Assembly: GCA_015680685.1 (NCBI GenBank) | Contig: MNCI01002813.1 | Coordinates: 1,637,296 to 1,701,295, forward strand | From: Gnetum montanum | Taxonomy: Eukaryota > Streptophyta > Gnetopsida > Gnetales > Gnetaceae | Length of the DNA stretch: 64,000 nucleotides | Reading direction: 5' to 3' | Shown: in pieces, positions 35,389-46,299 of the stretch | Position numbering within the stretch: position 1 is the first letter of the stretch | Layout of the letters: each line of letters opens with the position of its first letter | Program-made: the position numbers and the translations under genes | Notes under the pieces: model-generated | Told to the model about the DNA's origin: nothing | Database searches by the model: none | Seen by the model: the letters and a program-made list of their open reading frames with translations, nothing else

Positions 35389-36233
35389 TGATGAAGAATG
35401 TATTTCATCTACTCTATATTTAGGTATTCGATGTCGGAGCCTTGACATCGGGTATCTAATGTCAAAGCTAAGATGCAATGTCGAGTATTCGATGTTGTGG
35501 GATATATGCTAGCTTATAAATATAGCACTTAGGCTCATGATTTCTAGTCAATTTTCATATAGTTTTTTTAGTCAAAGTAGCAAAGATCTTATAATTTTTT
35601 TCTTCATAGTTAGAATATTTTTTGAGTACCCACAGTAGGATTCTAAGTGTGTACATATCTTTGTTCAAACACTGATGTACCTGAGCACATCAATGTGATG
35701 GGAATAAAAATGAACTCTTTTGACAATCCTTGTATCACTAAGAATAGATTAATGTTTCCTTTAATGCACTTTAATTTAATGCATTTACATTAAGTAATTA
35801 ATTTCTAGTTGTTAATAAACACAAGCACGATTGCTTCAAGCATACATACAGTGTTTGGTAACCTAGGAACACTTAATGTTTGGTAGCCCAATAGCACTAT
35901 ATCTATTTAGGATGTGTCCAGAAAGTGGGATAGGTTCTTGTGTTAGGCTATCTAGGCTATTTTAGATCTTATTTTCCACTATTCATTAGCTTAGTTAATT
36001 ATCTCTTTATCATCATTAGGAGCAACATAGAATTAGACAACATCATATGCCTCACTTTGGACTAAACCATATGTGACAAAGCTACCACAAGTCCAAGTGG
36101 GAAGATAACTAACTATGATCAACACCTAGCAATCTAGATACCATAACTAGTTCCATCCACGGAATTCTATCGGATCATGTGTGAATGCTTGTGATTCATA
36201 TGGTTGGGAGTAGGGGCACCTCGCTGCTCATCA
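35389..36233 (+). repeat. 3' LTR of C
   Basis: TGATGAAGAATG to ...GCTGCTCATCA, the reverse complement type of the X/Y LTRs. TATAAATA at 35515-35522. U3 holds three GATGTCG/GTATC words (35425-35500). Confidence 0.85.
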
Positions 36234-36879
36234 ATACTATTTCCATCATCCTATGTTTTTTTGGCTTCCATTGAGCTCTCATTTTGTTCTCAAACTCAAC
36301 CAAAATTTAGCATGTTGCTAATGTAAAAGTTGGCTGCACAGTGGGATGAGTTGATGTAGCCCTATTAACACATCCTTATCGATACATCACAAAAATGTTA
36401 TAAATATGTGTGATACTTACCCATTTTTGCATCATTTCTCATAGAATAAAGAAGAGTTTTTACAATTTTTTAGAGCCCAAGAACCTTCCAAGAGCTATAG
36501 ATCTTAAACCACTAACCCTATTTAGCCTATTTTTCAATCCTTTTACTATTGGAGGTAATCTCTACATCATGGAGGAACATAAACCTTTGGTTTCTTGTAG
36601 AATATTTTTCTAAATTTTTGTAACTCCCATGGTTAACTTATTAAAATAATATTAAACTCAATTACCATAAAGGGTTAATACCATCACATAAATTTTGATA
36701 AATAAAATAATTTTAAAATAAGTTAGCTAGTCAAGATCACAAACAAAGCATCAAAGTGACCAACTCTTAACACCCAAATCATAACATAACTTGATCTAAC
36801 AAGAAAGATATCATAATAACTAAGGGTTATACAATTAAAAGGTAATCATGGGTTATGCTTGTGATCATAGATGGAATCA
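36234..36879. other. Spacer, probably interior of element D
   Basis: Follows the 3' LTR of C. No PBS and no gene. Content is AT-rich and resembles the gag-ORF2 spacers of X and Y only loosely. A 67-codon frame at 36410-36613 has no homolog in the other copies. If C inserted into D, bases 36234-36238 (atact) are the right target duplication. Confidence 0.35.
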
Positions 36880-38971
36880 AAATGAGGATTGTAGTTGGGA
36901 GGGCCCTTATAGCCTAGGGAGAAGTGACTGAGAGGAGGAAGTAGCTAGTAGCAGTAGCGATAATAACCCATGAATAAGCATCAAAAGTAATCCATGCCAC
37001 TAGACCTCTTTGAGAGGAGCCAAAAGTGGAATTTGTTCACTAGTTTCCTACTATAGAAATAGGGAAATCTAGGTAAGATGAGGCTTCTAGGCCAAGGCCT
37101 AGCTAGGAGGTCACTTTGACCAAGGCTTTCTTAGAAAAGATAAGGACCAAGAAGGTTTAGAGTTCAATTCTTTAGTAGTTGAACTTCAAACCCTTCTTGG
37201 AGTTCGCACCTAAGGAGGTCTGTACATAGTTGTTGGGGTCTCTAATATGGCCCATTCTCTCTAACAATGGAAAATGGTACATGGGGTAGACCTAATTATT
37301 CTAGAACAATTGATAAGAAGACGTGTTGATAAAAATCAAGAACATCACCATCTCCTACTCAGTTGAGGCCATTGTAAAGGTCCTCAGGCTGCTAGATATG
37401 GGGGCAAAGTGGGCTAAAATCTCTACATAGGTGGACCCTGAAGCTAAAAAAGAATGAATCTAGTGATGCTATGGAGTGGACCACAAGGAGTATGGTGCCC
37501 TCACAAAGGTGGAGTATGCATATTTTAAGATTTTAGTGTATCACCTAAATCCAATGATGAGGCCTAGTAAGATGACAACCTTCTCCACCTAGGCATGCAT
37601 TTCTCTAAGTGAAAAACTCTTGATCAACCTTCTTGAACTCATTTACTTGGAGATTGAAAAGTGCTTCAAAGAAAATAAGAAGTTAAGGAAGATGCTCCCC
37701 TTTCCATGGTTAATTAACAAACTATGTAAGAGGGAAGGAATAGCATGCTATTCTAATAACATGATCCACCATGTTAATGCTACATCCTAGTAGGAAATGA
37801 TGAAAGATAAGATAGCAACCAAGTAGTAGGAATAGGAGTAGCCAACATTACCACCTAAAACCATAACAAAAATACTCAGAGCTATAGAACATATTAGAAA
37901 TATTTGAGAGTAATAGTTATAATAACAATAAGGCTTCGTAGGTGGTGGAGAGTCATCAGCCTATCATCTAATCATAAGGCATGTAAATGAGGTAGTACAG
38001 ATCATTAGTTAATTGGATAGTGAGGCTACTTCAATGTCTCTTCTTAGAGGAACTAGGTACATGTAAGGTCCGATCCTGATGCTAGGAAGGTCATGGTATC
38101 CATCTCAGGACTAATATTTCTTGAAATATTACAATAACCTACAACATTCTCTATCCTATTAGAGGAAGACAAGGGGATAATAGCCCTAGTCATGCAATAC
38201 AAAGGCTAGGAGACAATGATAGAGGTGATGGCTGACAAGGGGGCTAAAGTTTTGATTGCTCATGCAGCATTAGTTCCTAACATTACTACAATGGTGAACA
38301 TCCTTATGTTTGCAAGACCAGGGAGTGGTCAGATGCACACTAACCAACACAAGGAGCTATTGGAATAACTAGTTGAAACCAGGCAACCACTTTTGGAGAT
38401 CTTTGACCTTCTAGATGAAATAACTATAAACCAGTTGTAATTGCTCAAGACAAGGGACAAATTGTTAATTGTCTATGCACAACTAAAGGAGGCTACCATT
38501 GCCACTTAATAGTTGGCCAGAAAAGTTGTAGAATTATTTCCTTGTCTCTATAACCCTATCATTCTTAGGCTAGAACTTTTCAGAGATGAATCTTTTTAGT
38601 AGCTTTAGCTAAGGCTTCAAGTGACCAGGAATGCAAAGTAGATAACAGTCTTTGATGCATCCTTGTTAGAAGTCATAACCTTCAATACAAACAAGGATTG
38701 TTGCATGTCCAAAAGAAAAACCTAATCCTCATGAAGAACAAGCATCACTTATGAAATGTTGAGTAGTAGAAGGACCAAATGGTTGAATTAATATGCTAGT
38801 AGTAGGAGTAGCTTGTTAAGGTGAACCTAGATTTAAGAGGGTTGGAAGTTGAAAATCATAATTTCTTAATAGAGGAAGTCTATTCCTTTTACTAGAAAAC
38901 TACCATTGATGTGGTTGAGTAGAAAAATGAAGTATTGAAATTTAAGCAAGTGAAAAATCACTACAGGGACT
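36880..38971 (+). pseudogene. ORF2 of D, first part (putative plant transposon protein)
   Basis: Plus-strand homolog of ORF2 of X and Y. Recognisable blocks: WPILSNNGKWYMG near 37,245-37,285; EIEKCFKENKKLRKMLPFPW near 37,645-37,715, followed by LINKLCKRE, the hydrophobic core of the Transposase_32-like domain; and MIEVMADKGAKVLIAH near 38,205-38,265, matching the ORF2 middle of X at 1716-1982. No intact frame longer than 60 codons remains. V inserted at 38971 with duplication GGACT; the gene resumes at 56367. The exact start is unclear. Confidence 0.6.
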
Positions 38972-40507
38972 TGAAACACCGTAAAAATTACGAGTCGACC
39001 TCAAGCAAAGATTCGCAATTCAGGTGAGGGCACATGTTAGAATTCCAAAAGGGAGAGCAAGACAGAGCAAGACCAAGAGGAGCATAGCATCAAGTCTTCG
39101 ACTTCCTGTGCAGATTCCTAATCTTACTATGTTTTCTCTATTTATGCTATATCACGCGACATAGCGTAATGACGCTTAGCGTGGTTCTGTTTGGCATAGT
39201 CCGGTGTCAAAAGGCCATTTACTGCAGCATGTTGAGGGGCTTGAGTAGCGTAATATGCGACTTCTTGTATATTTTGCTAAGTCTTTTGCTCAAAACCAAG
39301 TTTATGCTCTGTTACACACGGCAGCGTAATGAGCTTCAAAACAGTCAAAGGCAAAGTCTAAGGAAGTGCAACAGATCAATCCTTTTCTCTTGGCATGCGG
39401 ATTGATCATCATACGCTCATTACGCAACGTAGCGTATCACAGCGTAATGCATTGCCAAGCTAAACATTGTTTACGCTTCATTACGTGCGACTGCGTAAGC
39501 GAGCGTAAAATAGCTTGAATCCATTGTTTCCATGTTATGTTATGCTCTTGCACGCAACACAACGTTAATGAGCGTAATATAGCCCAAAGACAGTTGAAAC
39601 ATGCCTGACGCACATATTTTATTCACACGCATAATACGCAAATGAGCGTATTGTGTGTAGTCACAAAGTTTGACACAAAAATGGTCAGGTCAACGGCACC
39701 CGAAACATTCGGGACATGCATCATCAGGGTTGCGCCTTTTCTACAAGACGTCACAGCTTATAAATACCCCAGTTGACAAAGATACAAAGGGGGGTCGGTC
39801 GGCAAATCAAAGAGACAAAAAGGGCATTTTTCTGAGCACTGGAGCACTTATCACTTTGAGCAGAGATACAGAGAGCAGCGCTTTGGCAATTGTTGATAGC
39901 ACTACCTTCCAGCAGAGACAAGGGACAGTCTTCAAGCATCGGTAGTAGAGGCGATCCAGAGATCATCTCATGAGGTTAACAAGATCTATTAATCAGATGC
40001 AGTTGATTGATAGGTGTTCAAGCTTGACCTTCCTTGCACTCCGCCTGTGATTTCCGAGGTAGACTAAGCTCCATTTTGCTTCCTTTGTAACAAAGATTTT
40101 TCTCGTTATTTTATGTATGTTTTGCACAAGGTAATCAGGATCTTCTTATTGTAACTTTGTGTACGAAATACTCAAAATTCTTCTTTGGGTCAAAGTTTTC
40201 ATCCTTAAATCACGTACCTCATTGAATCTGAGTTGCTTTCACCGCGTTAATGTTATCATCGTTGTTGCAACTTTACCTATATAGTTTTCTCTTCTTTCAC
40301 GATTTATCGAAATCAAAATCACTGCATGAAATATTATAATCTTAAACCTATTTTACTGATTTGTAAGTCCTTGTCTGATCGACAAAACCGTTCAGGGCAC
40401 CGTAGATTCGTTTTTCCAGCATAGCCCTCGCGCGGATCCGTGGTCAAAACTGTGTACACGGAATCTTGTTTGGTATTTTCCAGCTATTGACATTTTCCGT
40501 CGTTACA
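38972..40507 (+). repeat. 5' LTR of V
   Basis: TGAAACACCG to ...CGTTACA. TATAAATA box at 39759-39766. It contains at least ten GCGTAA/TTACGC words in both orientations between about 39,160 and 39,660, making imperfect hairpins upstream of the TATA box. Confidence 0.95.
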
Positions 40508-40513
40508 GTTTTC

Positions 40514-40530
40514 TGGCGCTAGAAGGAGGG
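40514..40530 (+). other. Primer-binding site of V
   Basis: TGGCGCTAGAAGGAGGG, six bases downstream of the LTR. It begins TGG, as required to pair with a tRNA CCA end. I cannot assign the tRNA from memory. It clearly differs from the tRNA-Asp PBS of the other family. Confidence 0.75.
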
Positions 40531-40749
40531 CCTAGGCTACGATCCATATTTTTTGGGTAGCCCTGTTAGCGATCTATACCCAAAATCATAAACGTAATAC
40601 CTCCAGGGAAGCTTACGATAAGTCGTGTGGTGTAGATCGGTCCCAGGAACGATTCCTTTGGAATCCTATAGGGTAGAAAGCCTATTTGCGATCTTATTAC
40701 CAGCCATCTTTTAGATCTCGTTATCAGTCATCGTTAATCACCTTGATCA

Positions 40750-43700
40750 ATGGATTCCTTTTACACAACCACGACCGCCATGGTCCCTGTCGATTTGGAT
40801 GTCACATCTGTGAACCCTATCATTGTCACCAGACCAGCTCCTGGTGCAGCAGGACCATCGCGTCGATCACTGAGACTGCAGGGGAAAGATCCTGCATTTA
40901 CCATCATAACCCCTAAGGAATACAATTTCATCGGCTTTAAGATTTAGGCGAAGCTATCTCTTAGCCGAGCTGAAATCGAGGTGAAGCGGAATTTCGAAAT
41001 GATCCACTGAGGGGGCCACGATTTCAAATCAATAGCCTACGACATTATTCCTTTGACCGAACATCAACATGAAATTATAACACAGTTGGTCATGGCCAAG
41101 AGCCAGGCTGCACAAGCTATGATGGAACCCTAGAATGGGGAGGAAGAAGATGATGAGCTTGTGGCTCAGTTCGAGCAGTCATTCCACACTCTGAGCCCCC
41201 ATTCTTACGTAAATCCATCATTCCCGCTTAACGGAGAAGCCGTCCCTCTTAACCCAGCCATGACCACACATATGCATATCCCTGTCATTTTGTAAGCCAC
41301 TGTGCAGCCATCTGGGCTACAAGTCCAAATACCACACAATAACATGGGAGTGGTTTCGTCATCACGTGTCCTCAGCATTCCGTCGATGGTTCCAGCGACC
41401 ATCGCTCCCTATTTCATCCCGCAAATCCAACCCCAGTTTACATCTATGACTCGTTCGGCGCAGACTTCATCACTTCCGCCCCCACCAACTCAACCAATCA
41501 CCGTAGCTGTTCAGCCACAAACATACGTCCAACAACCTGCTGCGAGTCAATGGGCCAACCCTGCAGTGCAGCATAACCAGTCTGCGGCATATCGTGTGCA
41601 ACCTTCGGTTGCACCTGCAACATAGGTTCCGCAGGTGGTCCCGCAATACCCTTATCCATATCTCACACAACAGGTGGCGACTAACCTCTCTTCGCAAACC
41701 AGTGGATGGTGGTCTTCACAGACTCCCCTACCTTCAGGGATTCCCACCCCACCAGCGGCCAGCCAACCTCTTCCTTTGTTTCCATTCCCTGGCGTCGCAG
41801 TCCCAGTCCAACCTCCAATGCCTTTCGCACAAGCACCTCCGTCAACAGGTCTAGACTAGGCCTTCCAGCTTATCAAGAATCTTACCAAGGAGGTTCGATG
41901 CCTCAAAGCCAATGGTTCTGATACCATTCAGATCATGGACTTTTACCAGGATGATCCTATTAGTCCATCGGTCCCAATGCTGTCGTTGCCGCCAAGGATG
42001 TCCCTCCCTCATTTTACTAAGTATAATGGGGAGGGAGACCCCAACGCTCACCTGATCACCTTCAGATCTGAGTGCTTGTTGCTACAACAATGGCCACACA
42101 TGATTATCCGAGTCTTTGCTATTTCTTTGACAGGGAAAGCCTTGGATTGGTACAGAGCTCTCCCACGCTCTTCTATCTCAACCTTGGAAGAGCTACTGAC
42201 CCTATTTGTGACCCGCTTCAAATACAACTTAAAGCTGGAAGTCACATTGGATCAGCTCATGGGGGTGAAACAAGACCCGCTCGAGCCAGTTCAAAGGTTC
42301 ATACAATGTTGGAATGCTACTTTGAATGAGATCCGCGAGCCAATCGGAGACTCACATCTACTAGCTATATTCAAAGGAGTAGTCAATGACTTTATTAAGT
42401 CAAAGTTGTATTATCTTTCTCCCAACTCTTTACATTAGGCCTTCGCTCAAATTAGAAGCATCCAAGATGCCGCGGAGGCCAGCAAATACCCGGTGTATGT
42501 CACCTACAAGAACGCTCACAACAAGAGCAAAGACAATGGTAAGGTGGTGACAACGACAATAGCTGCATTGACTGAAGGTGCAAAGAATAAGAACAAGAAG
42601 CCACCTACTACATCGCTTGAGACCACGACTGGTGCTGGCACCAGCCAAGACACGGTTGCTCCTGAAAAGGCCCCCCAACCAAAACCTAACTTTGAGTGTA
42701 AAGATCGCTCAAAATACGCAGCCTTACCTGTAAAGCATTCTGAACTGCTGAAACAACTATTAGGGGCGGGATACATTCAACCTAAGAAGGTATCCGAAGA
42801 GGCTTTGAAGCGTCATAGACGTCATTGTGAACTATTGAAGAACCCTTCTTTAGCCCTACCTGATGAACCACCTGTTCTGAAATCTTTTAGGCTAGAGCAT
42901 TTCTGTGACTACCACCAGCTATGTGGTCATGATATGGATTACTGTTGGGCGCTGAAGGACGACATTCAACGCATGATCGATGAAGGTCATCTAAAATTAG
43001 ACAGCAGTAACCTGACGCCTCCAGAAAACCAAACATTACACGTATATAAGGACCCGTTGAATGCAAATGATGCTCCTTATACAATCAATGTGGTGAGTAC
43101 GGACAGTGAGAGGGGGGGACCACCAAAACAGCCTTTTGTTTTGCATGTGCCCACCAGCTCACCAAGGGGGACAACCACTTCATCGGCAGCCAGTGGGGTC
43201 TCAAGGCCGCCTTTCATTATACGGGCACCTTCTCAGATACACCCTCAGTCACGTAGCAATAGTCAAGCTACGGCTTCGTCTGCGCCCATGCCTAGGGCGC
43301 CCTTCATTATTAGGGCGCCAAAATCATAGGCTGCTCCTCTCACGTGGGGGTAGACCTCTAGTCAAAATAGCCAACCATCGCCTCCCAAACAAAGAGGAGA
43401 GGATGCATCAGTTAACGCAACAAAATACCATGTTACGCTCGGCTTCTCCAAGCCTAGGCCCTTGGCCTCTGCACCTTCGTCTCTACCTCAGAAACAGGAC
43501 AAAGGTGTAGAAACACAACCACCGTCTCTTGGCAAGAAAAAGAACAACCCTTTGATTGACACCGTTCCACCTCGAGAGATCCATCTCTTGGGCCGAATGG
43601 AAGAGGACAAGGGAGACAAACAACCTGGCCGAGAGAAGGACCTCCTCGACGCATTTATGCAAGTCAAACAGGCTCTCAAACAAAAAAACACAACGTTGAG

Positions 43701-44529
43701 CCTTTATGACTTGCTCATGACATCTCGAGAACACTGTGAGGCTATGGTTCACATGTTGACATCCATATCAGTGGATGAAAGCTTGCTAGCAGAGGAGGAA
43801 GCGATACATGCTGTCATGTTTCCTTCCGAAGCTGAGCAATCTAATCCTACCTCGTTGACCTTTCATGACGAGTCTGTTAAAGACGATCCTGGGAAAGGTC
43901 AAGTCACAATCGAACCTATGTTCATCACTATTTGGGTCGATCAATACCGAATCCGGAGAGTGCACGTGGACGATGGCGCAGCTACCAACGTCATTCCCTA
44001 TTCTATCGTGGATAGATTGGGCTTGGTTAACCAGATCACTCCCATGATGACAGCTTGCGTAAAATCGTTTAACGGGGCACGGGTTCAGGTCAATGGCACG
44101 GTGTGTATCGAGTTTGTGGTGAGGGATCAATTCCCAACAAACTCCACCTTCTTAGTCATAGAGGAGATGCCAGGGTTCAACTTGATCTTGGTTAGGTCGT
44201 GGTTAGCCCAGTTGAGGGAGGTTTCATCATCGATACACCAAGAGATACACCTGCCCTATGCCAGAGGGGAGGTCGTGATACGTGGTGATGAAATCACCCC
44301 CAGGACAGTCAGTAACATTGAAGAAGAATGGGGGTCGGAGATAGAAACGACTGATGATTAGACCTGTCTCCAAACCCCTCAACAAACTGACATCAATGAG
44401 GACAGTCTAGCCTGGGCCAACCTGCCATTTCCAGATGGTAGCGTAGAGGAGTCAGATCATAAATCCTCTCACCCATACACAACGCTCAATGCAAAGGCTA
44501 TTAAGAGACAATTGCGTATTAATGGTTGA
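40750..44529 (+). pseudogene. gag-pro: gag-protease of V
   Basis: One continuous frame from ATG 40750 to TGA 44527-44529, interrupted by ten in-frame stops (TAG at 40945, 41131, 41623, 41857, 42436, 43327, 43351, 44359; TGA 41008; TAA 41293) and no frameshift. N-terminal 400 codons are Pro/Gln/Ser-rich. Capsid-like Gag core at 41935-42438 (FTKYNGEGDPNAH, LDWYRALP). Lys-rich linker. Modified zinc knuckle CDYHQLCGHDMDYCWALK at 42904-42957, the Tat-type C-H-GH-C pattern. Linker repeats of PFIIRAP. Aspartic protease with DDGAATNVI (43969-43995) and later FNLILVRSWL. Gag would build particles and protease would cleave the polyprotein. RT is separated from it by the antisense-gene region. Confidence 0.9.
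43861..44361 (+). other. Aspartic protease domain of V
   Basis: Retropepsin-like segment inside the gag-pro frame: active-site region VDDGAATNVI, a later hydrophobic strand FLVIEEMPGFNLIL and the closing RSWLAQL. The typical plant Ty3 sequence is D-G-G/S-S/A; here D-D-G-A. The W copy has DEGA at the same place, so the DxGA form is family-specific rather than a mutation of V. Confidence 0.8.
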
Positions 44530-44744
44530 AAAATGGCTTTTGCGCGCACCATCATGTCTTGGTAAGTTATCGCGGCTCATACTTAGCAGTTTTATTTCAT
44601 CCATTTTTACGTTACATTCGTTTTCGGTTTTTACACTTGTCATTTTCTTACGCTGTTATATTTCTTGTACGCATGATGTTCACATTTTCTGATCACTTTA
44701 GCATAATTACGCAAAATTGTATACCAATATCATTTAACGCTTGC

Positions 44745-44985
44745 TATAAAGGCCTGCAACGGCCTTAAACTAGTTATGGCCCACAATGGCCTTAAACTAG
44801 TTTTGGCTCGTAATGGCCTTAAAATAGTTACGCAGAATCATGTACTATCATCATTTACGCTTTCTCTACATAATGCAGATGGCCCGCAACGACCTTAAAC
44901 TTGCCGCAGCCCGCAACGGCCTTAAATTATTCCCTAGTTTACGCAGAATCATATGACGGCCCACGATGGCCTTAAACTAGCCATT
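44745..44985 (+). repeat. GGCCTTAAACTAG repeats after V protease
   Basis: Five to six spaced units of the type cccgcaacggccttaaact between protease and the 3' end of the antisense gene. Same core as the W units at 9305-9404 and 10225-10345 and as the 3' repeats of V. Confidence 0.7.
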
Positions 44986-45172
44986 ACATTCTATCATTAT
45001 AACTTAGGCAAAATCCTTAACAATTACGCTCACGCTTTATAGATAAAAACACCAAAATTAAAAAAAAATTAATTGACATTTGAAACAACCACCAGGTCTT
45101 ATAGCGCATCCTTTCTGTCATTCATAAAACAATATTTTATTTCACATCAATAAAACTATGCGTAAACCATAA
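44986..45172. other. Region 3' of the V antisense gene
   Basis: AT-rich, no gene. Reading the minus strand it follows the antisense stop at 45173 and contains A/T-rich stretches that could serve as a plant polyadenylation region; no single signal is decisive. Confidence 0.35.
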
Positions 45173-45481
45173 TTACACATCTCCTCTACTGCCACTATCA
45201 CTAGTATCTCTTAAGTCCAGATCTAGCCCTAATGGATCGTCCTCTAGTGGACCGTCATTTCTGGGAAGTATTCTTTCACGAAGAATTTCCTCTTCATGAG
45301 GTCCTTGTTCAAGCACCGGTTCCACAGGAGGACGCTCTTCATCACTGCATTCTTCCTCTTGTACTGGTTCATCAGCTTCCTCATCTTCCCCATCCTCTTC
45401 TGGCACCTAAATACAAATGACATTAAAGTTAGAGTAGGCAACATGGTCGAAAATTTTAGATTTAGTCATGTATAAGCTTAC

Positions 45482-46299
45482 TCGTGATGGCCCTGCTTTC
45501 GCAGGGAAGGGAAGCTTCTCCAGGCCAGCCCACAGGCACTTCATAATCTCTTCCTCCATTAGGTTTGACCACACATCATCTCCCAAGGTAGCTCCAGCCT
45601 TCACCTTTCCTTTCTCCACGCTAGTCCAACGAGGCGGGTCAGGGAAGAATGTAGGGATTGTAGTCTGGCCCCCAGGGAAAGTCATCTCCCTTTCTGGGGA
45701 TGCACTTACAGTCACCTGCTCTTCGAATTTCTTGAAGGCTTCTGATTCTTCGATGATGTCCAGGAAGACTTCCAGGGATTGGGCTTTAATGACAGAATCG
45801 TGATAAATTTTACGATAAGCGAGGCTTTCTCGCTTATACAGATGTTTGTGGTCTTTCTCCTTCTACCCCCACTCTTGCACACATGCACAATAATCCCTCC
45901 AATCCTAGCTTTTCTGAGCTAGGAGCTCTATTTGCATTCGCTGCTCTACTAACGCTCGACTGGTTTGTACACTGTGTTTAATGGCGGTCCAATACCAGAA
46001 GTAGTCGATAACAACAGTACACCATTCTTCATCCCTTGTCTCCCGCACCTGTAGGAATTCGCACTGCGACCTTAGGTCTCCGACCTCTTTGGTCAGAGAC
46101 TCCACCCTCCACTCTGACCTCTGTAGCCTTTTCCATAGACTTTCATTTACGCCCCTACTTTCCCATAAGGAGTGCATCGAGTGTAATGCACATTTACGCA
46201 TTTCCTCATAAATGTGACGTGGCATGGCTACCCCATCAGATGGAGGCTCCACTGTGTCCAAATCAATGGGCTCTGTGGGATCCCATCGAAGGCGAGCTC
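45482..46299 (-). pseudogene. Exon 8 of the V antisense gene: coiled-coil region
   Basis: 272-codon exon, phase-matched on both sides. It starts GARLRWDPTEPIDLD and contains a charged heptad-like helix (WKRLQRSEWRVESLTKEV), then SASPEREMTFPGG and a C-terminal GPSR directly before the donor. W has the same segments (TRWDPRKAINVD, SESPEREMTLP, GPSR). Two in-frame TAG stops. Confidence 0.7.

Larger units (their letters stand above)
31899..36233 (+). mobile_element. Asp-family element C, right part
   Basis: Plus-strand element continuing from 1-88 after the X insertion. It holds the rest of gag, a 2-kb non-coding stretch, PPT and 3' LTR. Unlike X, Y and D it has no ORF2 between gag and PPT. Its 5' LTR and gag start lie left of the window. 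Confidence 0.8.

Noticed and set aside
42516-42776. Minus-strand frames within gag-pro (also 43483-43752 and 43786-44130)
   Set aside because: Opposite strand of a clear Gag-protease frame that has recognisable motifs.
45468-45803. Plus-strand frames over the antisense exons (also 46584-46853 and 47693-47965)
   Set aside because: They are shadows of the phase-consistent minus-strand exons and have no homolog in W on that strand.
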